A stretch of 64,000 bases of DNA from an uncultured Prevotella sp. (GCA_937901345.1 CALCHM010000127.1:1-64000); one strand, 5' to 3'; counted from the stretch's first letter, positions 36,123 through 44,718 are shown. Notes: generated from the sequence alone by a model not told the origin. Program-made: numbers and translations.

Positions 36123-37514
36123 ATGACACTTATTAAATCCATCTCAGGTTTCCGTGGCACCATCGGTGGCCGTCCGGGAGACACTTTGAACCCCATTGAA
36201 ATTGCTAAGTCAGTATCGGCTTATGCAAGTCTTCGTGAAAAGCATGTTGGTACTTACCGCAAGAAGATTGTCGTTGGTCGTGACGCACGTATCTCTGGCG
36301 AAATGGTAAGCCAAACTGTTTGTGGTACGCTTATGGGTATGGGCTTTGACGTTGTAAACATCGGTCTTGCTTCTACTCCTACTACAGAACTCGCAGTGAC
36401 TATGGAAAAGGCTGTAGGTGGTATTATCATCACAGCGAGTCATAATCCACGTCAGTGGAACGCACTCAAGTTCCTCAACGAAAAGGGTGAATTCCTTCCC
36501 CCCGAAGAAGCTGCTGAAGTAGTACGCCTCGCAAATAATTGCAACTTTGATTTCGCTGATGTAGATAATCTCGGTCACTACACTCAGAACTTCTACTATG
36601 ACCAGCGTCACATCGACCACGTTAAGGAACTCGAACTTGTAGACGTTGAAGCCATCCGTCGTGCACACTTCTCTGTAGCATTCGATGCTGTAAACTCTGT
36701 GGGTGGTGTGATTATTCCCAAACTCCTCGGTCAGCTCGGTGTCACTCAGGTGACACACCTCAATGCTGAACCCACCGGTGACTTTGCTCACAATCCCGAA
36801 CCCTTGAAGGAACACCTCACAGAAATCCGCAACCTCATGCGCAAGGGGCGTCATGACATCGGTTTCGTTGTTGACCCCGACGTTGACCGCCTTGCTATGG
36901 TTTGTGAAGATGGTTCTATGTTTGGTGAAGAATACACACTCGTGGCAGTTGCTGACTACATCCTCCAGCACACACCTGGTAACACAGTTTCTAACCTCTC
37001 TTCAACTCGCGCCCTCCGCGACGTAACTGAAAAGTATGGTTGCACTTACACTCCCGCTGCCGTAGGTGAAGTAAACGTTGTAACGAAGATGAAGGCTACA
37101 GGTGCTGTAATCGGTGGTGAAGGTAATGGTGGTGTGATTTATCCCACTTCACACAGCGGTCGTGACGCACTCGTAGGTATCGCCCTCATCCTCACTTACC
37201 TCGCTAAGACAGGTATGAAGGCTACTGAACTTCGTGACTCATTCCCCAAGTATTACATTGCGAAGAACCGTATCGACCTCGATCCTACTACTGACATCTA
37301 CGCTGTGCTCCAGAAGGTGAAGGAAATGTACAAGGACGAAGAAGTTACAGACATCGACGGTGTTAAGATTGACTTCCCCGACAAGTGGGTTCACCTCCGT
37401 AAGTCTAACACAGAACCTATCATCCGCGTTTACTCAGAAGCGAAGTCAATGGAAGAAGCTGACGCGCTCGGTAAGCAAATCATGGATGTCGTATACCAAA
37501 TGACACAGAAGTAA
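36123..37514 (+). CDS. glmM: Phosphoglucosamine mutase
   Basis: A 463-residue alpha-D-phosphohexomutase that converts glucosamine-6-phosphate to glucosamine-1-phosphate for peptidoglycan and LPS precursors. The start MTLIKSISGFRGTIGG is the family N-terminus; upstream in-frame starts are rejected. It shows VGRDARISGEM, the phosphoserine loop ITASHNPRQWN (Ser106), the metal loop FVVDPDVDRLAMV, the sugar loop GGEGNGGVI and the C-terminal phosphate loop RKSNTEPIIRVYSEA. A phosphomannomutase role cannot be excluded by sequence alone. A 27-bp inverted repeat follows the stop. Confidence 0.9.
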   Translation: MTLIKSISGFRGTIGGRPGDTLNPIEIAKSVSAYASLREKHVGTYRKKIVVGRDARISGEMVSQTVCGTLMGMGFDVVNIGLASTPTTELAVTMEKAVGGIIITASHNPRQWNALKFLNEKGEFLPPEEAAEVVRLANNCNFDFADVDNLGHYTQNFYYDQRHIDHVKELELVDVEAIRRAHFSVAFDAVNSVGGVIIPKLLGQLGVTQVTHLNAEPTGDFAHNPEPLKEHLTEIRNLMRKGRHDIGFVVDPDVDRLAMVCEDGSMFGEEYTLVAVADYILQHTPGNTVSNLSSTRALRDVTEKYGCTYTPAAVGEVNVVTKMKATGAVIGGEGNGGVIYPTSHSGRDALVGIALILTYLAKTGMKATELRDSFPKYYIAKNRIDLDPTTDIYAVLQKVKEMYKDEEVTDIDGVKIDFPDKWVHLRKSNTEPIIRVYSEAKSMEEADALGKQIMDVVYQMTQK

Positions 37515-37528
37515 AACGCTTTGTGAAA

Positions 37529-37613
37529 TAAGAAAGGAGAAAGGAAAAAGGAGAAATAACCGTGCGGGACGTTAATGCGCCAGCTCTTTCTCCTTTTTCC
37601 TTTCTCCTTTCTT
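37529..37613 (+). terminator. 27-bp perfect inverted repeat between glmM and the sulfatase gene
   Basis: The purine-rich arm at 37529-37555 is the exact reverse complement of the pyrimidine-rich arm at 37587-37613, with a 31-base loop. It is a likely terminator of glmM; the right arm lies 30 bases before the sulfatase start. Confidence 0.75.
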
Positions 37614-37643
37614 CTTTTCCCTTTCTCTTTTCTCCTTTTTCCT

Positions 37644-39176
37644 ATGAAAAAACTCACCCTCCCCATTTCTCTTCTTGCTCTTTCAGCAGCAGCGCAGGAG
37701 AAATATAACGTGGTCTATATCATGACCGACGACCACACGGCACAGATGATGTCGTGCTACGACAACCGCTATGTTGAAACGCCCAACCTCGACCGCATTG
37801 CCAACGATGGTGTGCGCTTCGTAAATAGTTTCGTGGCAAATTCACTTTCGGGTCCCTCACGTGCCTGTATGCTTACGGGTAAACACAGTCACGCTAACGG
37901 ATTTACGAGTAATGTGTATGACGTCTTTGACGGTTCGCAACAGACAATGCCCAAACTCTTCCAGGCTGCGGGATATCAAACGGCAATGATTGGTAAGTGG
38001 CACTTGATTAGCGATCCCACAGGTTTCGACTTCTGGAATATTGTTCCCGGTCAGGGTGACTACTACAATCCGGAGTTTATTAATATGGACGGTTCGCGTA
38101 CCCAGCACAAGGGATACATGACCAATATCGTGACAGACAAGGCCATTGACTGGATGGAAAACAAGCGCGACAAGAATCGTCCCTTCCTCCTCTTCATCCA
38201 TCACAAGGCATGCCACCGCAACTGGCTTCCCGAACTCAAGTACCTCAGCCTCTACGAAGACAAGGTGTTCCCCCTTCCTGAAACTTTCTACGACGACTAT
38301 GAAGGTCGTCCTGCTGCTCAAGCACAGGAAATGAGCATTGCTAGCAACCACGACATGGACCTCGCCTACGACGTCAAGGTGATGGATGCCAATGTTACTA
38401 CGCGCCTCTCGCCCAACTACCTCTCTATGATTGGACGTCTTGATTCGCGCGAACGTGCCATTTATGACCAGTTCTACGATTCTATCGCCATCGACTTCCG
38501 CAGTCGCAAACTCTCAGGAAAAGCGCTGACCGAGTACAAATTCCAACGCTACATGCGTGACTACGCAAAGGTGCTCAAGACGTTGGATGATAATGTAGGT
38601 CGCACACTCGACTACCTCCGCGATGCGGGTCTCTTAGAAAATACACTCGTTGTTTACACCTCTGACCAAGGTTTCTACATGGGCGAACACGGATGGTTCG
38701 ACAAGCGCTTTATGTACGAAGAATCCTTCCGCACCCCCCTTGTGATGCGCCTCCCCAACGGACTCTCAGCACGTGGCGACATTCCTCAGATGGTGCAAAA
38801 CATTGACTATGCTCCCACCTTCCTCGACCTCTGTGGCATACCCGTTCCTGAAGATATGCACGGTGTGAGCATGCTTCCCCTTCTTCGAGGTGAGCAACCT
38901 AAGAATTGGCGCGATGCGCTTTATTATCATTTCCACGAATTCCCTGCAGAGCATGCCGTGAAGCGCCATTACGGAGTACGTACAGATCGTTACACACTCA
39001 TCCACTTCTATGAAGACATCGACGTGTGGGAACTCTACGACCTCCAAAATGATCCTCAACAACTTAACAACATCTACGGACAACCCGGCACCGAAAAGAT
39101 TACCAAGCGCCTCAAAAAGCGCCTCGTAAAACTTCAGGAAGAATATGCTGACCCTGCCGTAGCGTTGACGAAGTAA
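37644..39176 (+). CDS. Exported sulfatase (Ser-type, formylglycine-dependent)
   Basis: A 510-residue sulfatase with a signal peptide (MKKLTLPISLLALSAAAQ). The metal site begins YIMTDDHTAQMMSCYD (Asp29-Asp30). The modification motif SGPSRACMLTG has Ser at residue 69, to be oxidised to formylglycine by an anaerobic sulfatase-maturating enzyme, which must be encoded elsewhere. Further on are GKWHL, HHKACHR, VVYTSDQGFYMGEHGWFDKRFMYEESFRTPLVMR, and the C-terminal subdomain with YYHFHEFPAEHAVKRHYGVRTDRYTLIHFY. It probably desulfates host or plant glycans in the periplasm. No SusC/D pair is nearby, so it is an orphan sulfatase. Confidence 0.9.
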   Translation: MKKLTLPISLLALSAAAQEKYNVVYIMTDDHTAQMMSCYDNRYVETPNLDRIANDGVRFVNSFVANSLSGPSRACMLTGKHSHANGFTSNVYDVFDGSQQTMPKLFQAAGYQTAMIGKWHLISDPTGFDFWNIVPGQGDYYNPEFINMDGSRTQHKGYMTNIVTDKAIDWMENKRDKNRPFLLFIHHKACHRNWLPELKYLSLYEDKVFPLPETFYDDYEGRPAAQAQEMSIASNHDMDLAYDVKVMDANVTTRLSPNYLSMIGRLDSRERAIYDQFYDSIAIDFRSRKLSGKALTEYKFQRYMRDYAKVLKTLDDNVGRTLDYLRDAGLLENTLVVYTSDQGFYMGEHGWFDKRFMYEESFRTPLVMRLPNGLSARGDIPQMVQNIDYAPTFLDLCGIPVPEDMHGVSMLPLLRGEQPKNWRDALYYHFHEFPAEHAVKRHYGVRTDRYTLIHFYEDIDVWELYDLQNDPQQLNNIYGQPGTEKITKRLKKRLVKLQEEYADPAVALTK

Positions 39177-39225
39177 GACTTTTATTAAAGGAACATAAAC
39201 TTGGATACCAAGGACAAACAACTTT

Positions 39226-39389
39226 AGAGGGTGTGTCGAAAATGCAAAATTTCGGCACACCCTCTTAAGTTGTGTAAGAGTGAGTAAAATGCAAGGCGCT
39301 GAAATGGAGGATGAAGGGAGTGTACTGAAGTACATGACCAAATCCGAAATTGAGGAGCAACGCAGCAGTTTGCTCATTATGACACAACG
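39226..39389 (+). repeat. Duplicated ~164-bp element, copy B
   Basis: Nearly identical to the reverse complement of 16259-16421. Like copy A, it starts with a GAGGGTGTG/CACACCCTC hairpin directly behind a gene (here the sulfatase, where it serves as terminator) and continues into the conserved tail. A short open frame of 45 codons (ATG at 39289 to TGA at 39426) reads MQGAEMEDEGSVLKYMTKSE and on, but its last 12 codons lie outside the shared part. No family is recognised. Confidence 0.85.
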
Positions 39390-39555
39390 TCATTCCGTCT
39401 ATGACGCGCCGTCACGTAGGGCATGACTATGAGTCTCGACGGATGTACCTCATTACCATGACCGTCGAAGGGCGTCGCCCCTTGTTGGGAGCGGTCGTTG
39501 GCAATCCTAAGTCTCGGAAAGGAAAGTTTGTGGCGGAAGCATTCGAGAAAAATAG

Positions 39556-39598
39556 AAAAAGAATCAGTCCTTTCGAATGGACTGATTCTTTTTTTGGT
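39556..39598 (+). terminator. Hairpin with T-run in the sulfatase-to-small-gene interval
   Basis: AAAAAGAATCAGTCC (39556-39570) pairs with 39579-39593, followed by further T residues. No gene clearly ends here; it may close a small RNA or act on read-through. Confidence 0.7.
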
Positions 39599-39852
39599 TC
39601 TTGCTTGCGCATTTCAGGATGATGCCATATCTTTGTATTGTAATCAAGAAGGAATTGCAATGGCAAAATCCCACGCCAGCAAGTTGGGTAAAACCTCTAA
39701 AACTTAACAACAATGTCCGCGAAATTTGTTTTTAAGGTTTGGAAAATTGAGACTCACAATCGAAAATAGTTCCTAATCCAAATAGTCAGTCCTTCGTAAG
39801 GGCGTAGGATTGACCTCTTTTAGAGGTTTACGAAGCAAAATTACTATAAAAA

Positions 39853-40032
39853 ATGGAAGAAACAAAACAGCGTGGAGGATTCCGCGAAGGTTCAGGTCGA
39901 AAGAAAACGGGTCGGAACGTATCTGTCGCTTATCGCATCAGCGAAAAAGCACAAGAGAAATTAAGCGAATACGCTGCTCAAAAAGGCATGTCAATTAATG
40001 CTGCAGTGACGGAGATATTCGAGCAATTGTAA
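39853..40032 (+). CDS. Small ribbon-helix-helix-like protein
   Basis: A 59-residue basic protein: MEETKQRGGFREGSGRKKTG followed by RNVSVAYRISEKAQEKLSEYAAQKGMSINAAVTEIFEQL. The second part matches the beta-strand / helix / helix pattern of small MetJ/Arc-type DNA-binding proteins, and the Gly/Arg/Lys-rich arm (REGSGRKK) is typical of Bacteroidetes small proteins near mobile elements. It is preceded by a leader with a short inverted repeat and followed by its own terminator. There is no toxin partner beside it. Confidence 0.72.
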   Translation: MEETKQRGGFREGSGRKKTGRNVSVAYRISEKAQEKLSEYAAQKGMSINAAVTEIFEQL

Positions 40033-40035
40033 AAA

Positions 40036-40073
40036 AAAGAGGGTGTGTCTTGCGGTCACACCCTCCTTTTTTT
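40036..40073 (+). terminator. Terminator of the small RHH-like gene
   Basis: GAGGGTGTG pairs with CACACCCTC across a short loop and is followed by T residues, only a few bases past the stop. Confidence 0.8.
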
Positions 40074-40348
40074 ACATTGGTGTCTGGTTAACACCTCTAA
40101 TGCCACAAATATAATGTTGTTCGAATAGTATAAAACCCACAGTTTGCATGATTCCCCTGAACCAACGATCGCTAGCTGAAGGGTAAAGCAAAGGGGATAA
40201 TACCATTAGTCCTGGACAGGGCGCTTATTGGCCTTTCAACCATTACTTCTTAAAAACTTTACCAGACAGTCCCCATTGCCTAAGGCAAACAAACATGGGA
40301 TATAACAGCAGGATGATGTTTTTGTTGTATAGAAAATCGTTTTATGTT

Positions 40349-40459
40349 GGCAATGATATAGCAGTTGTCCCAAGTTCTTTAACAGTCCCCTTTCGCACCT
40401 TCATCGCTCGTCCCCCTAATTTATAGGGACAACTTTAGTTTGTCCCCCTCATTTAATTT
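40349..40459. mobile_element. MITE-like element, older copy, left part
   Basis: It begins GGCAATGATATAGCAGTTGT, the family terminal repeat, and follows the left half of copy 1 (GCTCGTCCCCCTAA, GGGACAACTTTAGTTTGTC) with substitutions. It is interrupted at 40459 by a younger complete copy. Its right part resumes at 40684 and can be followed to about 40735 (AACAAGCG.ATGGAAGTA...AAAATTCCT), after which it fades. Confidence 0.75.
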
Positions 40460-40683
40460 GGCAATAATATAGGAGTAACCCCAAGAACTTTAACAGACCC
40501 CCTCCGCAACTAAAGTTGCTCGTCCCCCTAACTTTGGGGGACAATTTAGTTAGTCTGCCTCGTTTGGGTTTCTAATTAGGAATAACAAGCGAATGGAAGT
40601 ATATAAAATCCTCCCCAAAGTTAGGGGAGGTGCCCAAAGGGCGGAGGGGTCTGTAGTAGAGGGTAAACTTCTATATTATTGCC
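40460..40683. mobile_element. MITE-like element, younger complete copy nested in an older copy
   Basis: A 224-bp complete copy from GGCAATAATATAG to CTATATTATTGCC, highly similar to copy 1 at 32523-32748. It is flanked by the 8-bp direct repeat TTTAATTT at 40452-40459 and 40684-40691, so its insertion into the older copy can be read directly. Confidence 0.85.
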
Positions 40684-40925
40684 TTTAATTTCCCATTGGG
40701 GAACAACAAGCGATGGAAGTAACCAAAATTCCTATTTCTCCCTCTTTCTTTACGCAGACGCGCACGCTATGCTTGCGCCACCATCGGATGGCAAGCACAA
40801 ATAGAGTGTGTGCGCTTCTGCTAAAGTCTGCGGAGTCTGCGTGAGACATTTTTATCCATAAATTGATGTTTCTCTCCTGAAATAAGCGTTTGTTATATAG
40901 AAGCAATATTTTTGAAATAATGTTA

Positions 40926-41279
40926 CTACAACACAGCATTTATCTGTTTCACCAACTCCGCCTTTGACATGCCGCCCACCGTCATTTTCGGTTTGCCATT
41001 CATGGGAATGAAGTAGAGTGTAGGGATAGAGCGGATGTTAAACGCGTCAGCCAGTTCGGCTTCTTCATCCACATTCACTTTGTAGACATCTACGCGTCCC
41101 TCGTATTGCTTTGCTACTTCGTCAATAATGGGCGAGAGCATTTTGCAAGGACCGCACCACGTTGCATAAAAGTCAATCACAGCAGGGCGAGTGCCCAGGA
41201 ATTTCCAATCCTGCATCATCGTTTCTGGATTTGCCACACGGCGCTTAAAGCCTTCTAAGTTTAGATGTATTGTTGCCAT
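40926..41279 (-). CDS. trxA: Thioredoxin
   Basis: A 117-residue thioredoxin-fold protein with the redox motif FYATWCGPCKMLSPIIDEVA (Cys42, Cys45), VDVYKVNVDEEAELADAFNIRSIPTLYFI with the cis-Pro, and a Gly-Gly-containing C-terminal part (MTVGGMSKAELVKQI). There is no signal peptide, so it is cytoplasmic. The N-terminal extension of about 20 residues before the fold is seen in Bacteroidetes thioredoxins. It is monocistronic. Confidence 0.93.
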   Translation of the reverse strand: MATIHLNLEGFKRRVANPETMMQDWKFLGTRPAVIDFYATWCGPCKMLSPIIDEVAKQYEGRVDVYKVNVDEEAELADAFNIRSIPTLYFIPMNGKPKMTVGGMSKAELVKQINAVL

Positions 41280-41299
41280 AATTTGTAAGGTTTTGAGAT

Positions 41300-41540
41300 T
41301 ATTTGTTTGGAGGGAATGGTTAACGTTGGATGAACGATTAACGATTAACGTTGAAGGATTAACGTTTAACGATGAGCGATTAATGGTTAACGTTGGATGA
41401 ACGATTAACGTTGAAGGATGAACGATTAATGATTAACGATTTAAGGTAAGATAAGAAAGGTAATGCCTAACAACCCGCACGGTCGTTGTACTCTGTAGTC
41501 TAGTTTTGTACTCTGTACTCTGTACTCTGTACTCTGAACT
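41300..41540. repeat. Low-complexity short direct repeats
   Basis: 41310-41440 is built from permutations of GATTAACGTT / GGATGAACG words. About 41490-41542 consists of tandem TACTCTG words, the same word as in the inverted repeat between pgi and the HAD gene. No gene is seen in 41280-41770. Confidence 0.7.
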
Positions 41541-41771
41541 CTAGTATCATTCTGCTGCAAAATTACAACCCACTTCCCATCCTTGCAAACAGACCTTATC
41601 AATGAATAAATAGATAAAAGTTATAGCGTTGTTAGTGTGACGTGTCTTCAAATTAGTATTCTCGCTGAACACTCCATAAAAACGGCTGTAGTTCGCTAAC
41701 GATTCTCTGTTGATAGCATTGGATGAGGATAGAAATGCACTTCGGAATACTTTATACACGTTAAATAAAGG

Positions 41772-42345
41772 CGTTGCCCTGGGGGTGAAACTATCATTCT
41801 TTTTGGAATGACACTGTCACCCCCAGGGCAACGGCATGTTATTTTATAATTTGACACTGTCACCCCCAGGGCAACGGTGTGTTTTTTATAATTTGACTCT
41901 GTTACCCCCAGGGCAACGGCATGTTTTTTTATAATTTGACTCTGTCACCCCGAGGGCAACGCTCCGATTTTTATAATTTGATTCTGTCGCCCCGAGGGCA
42001 ACGCTCTAATTTTTATAATATGACACTTTCGCCCGAGGGCAACGCTCTAATTTTTATAATATGACACTTTCGCCCGAGGGCGACGGTCCCAAATTTTTTG
42101 GAATGACACTTTCGCCCCAGGGCGACGGTCCCAAACTTTTTAGAATGATACTTTCGCCTCAGGGCAACGGTCCAAAAAAATTTGGAATGACACTTTCGCC
42201 CCAGGGCGACGGTCCCAAACTTTTTGAAATGACACTTTCGCCCCAGGGCGACGGTCTAAAACTTTTTAGAATGACACTTTCGCCCCAGGGCAACGGTCTA
42301 AAACTTTTTAGAATGACACTTTCGCCCTAATCGAACTCCATTTTT
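41772..42345. repeat. 42-bp tandem repeat, about 13 units
   Basis: The core AGGGCAACGG or AGGGCGACGG recurs at 41825, 41868, 41910, 41953, 41995, 42036, 42077, 42119, 42161, 42203, 42245 and 42287, with a period of 41-43 bp. The first unit (41772-41837) adds an inverted copy, giving a GTTGCCCTGGGGGTGA hairpin. The right half can be read as 14-residue protein repeats, but no start context or family supports a gene. Confidence 0.92.
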
Positions 42346-42388
42346 GGGGGAATGGCACTTTCGACTTCAGTACAACGACTTATTTTTT

Positions 42389-42408
42389 TACAACTGCTAT
42401 ATTATTGC
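42389..42408. mobile_element. Relic MITE terminal repeat fused to a CRISPR repeat
   Basis: CAACTGCTATATTATTGC matches the right-end terminal repeat of the MITE family and overlaps the truncated 5' side of the degenerate CRISPR repeat at 42404-42443. Confidence 0.55.
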
Positions 42409-42443
42409 TTTCAAATTAATATTTTTGCATAGGTAGAAACAAT
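42404..42443 (+). repeat. Truncated outlying CRISPR repeat
   Basis: It matches positions 8-47 of the 47-bp repeat with one internal substitution, including the AAACAAT ending that otherwise occurs only in the first array repeat (43330-43376). It lies 886 bp left of that repeat in the same orientation. Confidence 0.85.
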
Positions 42444-42556
42444 TTGAAGTGGTTGACGGCAATCACTCCTACCCTACGCGGAAGGCGGTCGTTGAGTTCA
42501 CGGCGCAGTTCGCGGTCAAAGGCATGAACGATGTCGGTTATTGAAGGGTTGTTCAT
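42416..42556 (-). pseudogene. 5' fragment of a Mu-like phage virion morphogenesis (gpG-like) gene
   Basis: The minus strand from ATG at 42556 reads MNNPSITDIVHAFDRELRRE, then LNDRLPRRVGVIAVNHFK, and then runs into CRISPR-repeat sequence (LFLPMQKY, stop). The stretch LNDRLPRRVGVIAVNHFK resembles the N-terminus of Mu-like phage virion morphogenesis proteins, in which an NHFK-(x)NF...GG segment follows. The phage-like reading ends exactly where the repeat begins. About 37 codons of a gene normally over 130 codons long remain. The family call is tentative. Confidence 0.5.
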
Positions 42557-42685
42557 AAGTAGGATTCTTTGAGGAAGTTGATTATTTTTTTCATGGGAAA
42601 TTTGTTTGTTTGGGATTATGGGTGTAATTTTGCGGAAAAGAAGTAAACTTTTGAAGGCTTTGGATTGCAGTTCCTTGGACCCTTT

Positions 42686-43329
42686 TTAAGTTTGCTTCTT
42701 TTTTATGTTTTCAACAATGCTTGGACTATCCGAAACACTATGAAGTTTGCACTCACCGTTTGGAAATTCTTTAACGATAATCCAGCTATCAACTTTGTTT
42801 ATTGGAATGAAAAACAAATGTATTTTTACTGTATTATCTGCATAGTCTACACCAATATCATGTTTTAGATATTTTGTTTTGGGGAACACCTTGTCAAATT
42901 CAAGCAAAAGTTCATTCTTTTCAAAAATAGCACCATGAGGTTGATTCGTCCATTCTTTTGCTATTGTTTTAGAAATGTGTATTTTTCTGCCAAATTCAGG
43001 GTGTGTAACTTCTTTTGGAACTAACTCAGCATAATTTTTTAAAATGTACTTTCTTCTCTCTTTAACCTTCTTTTTATAAAGTTCTTGTTGGGAAATTTTA
43101 GAAAGTCCTTTGCATTTATAACAATCTCCATCAGCGTTTGTGAACCAACCTGTCAACTTGTTTTTTAATCCTTTGTTGAATTTACATCCCTTGCAAGATT
43201 TGGGAAAATAAGGGTGTGATTTGTCAAAGATTTGCTTTGTCTTGGCGGGGTTCTCCTTGAGTCCTGGTTGTGGACGTTCCTTGTTGGTTTCGCCTGGGAT
43301 GTCGGTTATGGGGTCGTCTGTTGCTTCGA
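42686..43329 (-). pseudogene. 3' fragment of a Mu-like phage minor head (MuF-type) gene with a possible C-terminal nuclease-toxin domain
   Basis: The frame is open from the repeat boundary at 43329 to the stop at 42686, about 214 codons, without a good start codon. It reads ...ERPQPGLKENPAKTKQIFDKSHPYFPKSCKGCKF..., a pattern resembling the end of MuF-like head proteins in Bacteroidetes. Then follow a CxxC...CYKCKG zinc-like segment and VPKEVTHPEFGRKIHISKTIAKEWTNQPH with VKIHLFFIPI and SWIIVKEF, resembling PBECR-type nuclease domains attached to MuF. The 5' end is cut at the CRISPR repeat, where the frame meets a stop. It lies upstream of the gpG-like fragment on the same strand, the Mu gene order. 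Confidence 0.5.
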
Positions 43330-44603
43330 GTTGTGAATTGCTTTCAAATTAGTATTTTTGCATAGGTAGAAACAATAGCAATGGCTTACTACGTGTATGC
43401 TCGCATGTTGTGAATCGCTTTCAAATTAGTATTTTTGCATAGGTAGAAACACCGGTGCGACTTGATGGTGTTAGCGTGGTTGTGTTGTGAATTGCTTTCA
43501 AATTAGTATTTTTGCATAGGTAGAAACACCTAGTGATGATGTAAACATCATCCTCGCCTGTTGTGAATTGCTTTCAAATTAGTATTTTTGCATAGGTAGA
43601 AACACCCGTAATTTGCTCGTAATTTGCTCGTAACTTGTTGTGAATTGCTTTCAAATTAGTATTTTTGCATAGGTAGAAACACCACCTTGAAGCGCAGGTA
43701 GTCGTACTTTGCGTTGTGAATTGCTTTCAAATTAGTATTTTTGCATAGGTAGAAACACCTTCGTTGCCGATGAGCAACCATTTTGCGTCGTTGTGAATTG
43801 CTTTCAAATTAGTATTTTTGCATAGGTAGAAACACCGACTGCGTGATTGCATCGCTTGAACGCACCGTTGTGAATTGCTTTCAAATTAGTATTTTTGCAT
43901 AGGTAGAAACACCGGAATAATTGCACGTATTACGTAGTCCACTGTTGTGAATTGCTTTCAAATTAGTATTTTTGCATAGGTAGAAACACCGCGCATCACA
44001 AGACCGTCAACCACTGCCTGGTTGTGAATTGCTTTCAAATTAGTATTTTTGCATAGGTAGAAACACCCCCAGCCCCTGCCTGCCTTCATCCCTGCTGGTT
44101 GTGAATTGCTTTCAAATTAGTATTTTTGCATAGGTAGAAACACCAAGACTACACAAACACATCATGCGAATCCGTTGTGAATTGCTTTCAAATTAGTATT
44201 TTTGCATAGGTAGAAACACCTCGGCGTAGTGTTACGCAATCAAGACGGCAGTTGTGAATTGCTTTCAAATTAGTATTTTTGCATAGGTAGAAACACCACG
44301 TGAATATATATACAGAAATACAGAAAGTTGTGAATTGCTTTCAAATTAGTATTTTTGCATAGGTAGAAACACCATGTCGGTAAATTCACGCTCAGCGATG
44401 ACGTTGTGAATTGCTTTCAAATTAGTATTTTTGCATAGGTAGAAACACCTAAATTCATCTAAATCCTTTCCAAAATTATGTTGTGAATTGCTTTCAAATT
44501 AGTATTTTTGCATAGGTAGAAACACCACGTTTTGCGGTGGTCGGTGGGTGTAACCCGTTGTGAATTGCTTTCAAATTAGTATTTTTGCATAGGTAGAAAC
44601 ACC
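43330..44603 (+). CRISPR. Type II-C CRISPR array, 17 repeats and 16 spacers
   Basis: The 47-bp repeat begins GTTGTGAATTGCTTTCAAAT and ends TAGAAACACC. Repeats start at 43330, 43407, 43484, 43560, 43637, 43713, 43790, 43867, 43944, 44021, 44098, 44174, 44251, 44327, 44403, 44480 and 44557. Spacers are 29 or 30 bp. The first repeat ends AAACAAT and the second has one internal substitution, so the left end is probably the old, leader-distal end and the cas2-proximal end the young one. The 5' part of the repeat is complementary to the tracrRNA at 50491 on, which fixes crRNA synthesis on the plus strand. Each repeat carries TATTTTTG, a Bacteroidetes -7 box. Confidence 0.97.
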
Positions 44604-44683
44604 TCAATCTGTATATTTGTATGATTTATAGGTGTTTATGATGCAATTTAGAAAAGAAAAATTAAGTTTGTTTTTACCTAATA

Positions 44684-44718
44684 AAAGGACTGCAATATCA
44701 AATTTGCAGTCCTTTTTA
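44684..44718. terminator. Bidirectional hairpin between the array and cas2
   Basis: AAAGGACTGCAA (44684-44695) pairs with TTGCAGTCCTTT (44704-44715), with A and T runs on either side. It separates crRNA transcription from the convergent cas operon. Confidence 0.85.

Noticed and set aside
42061..42330. Open frame encoding 14-residue repeats
   Set aside because: It is produced by the 42-bp tandem repeat; units further left vary by one base, there is no start context, and no family is known.
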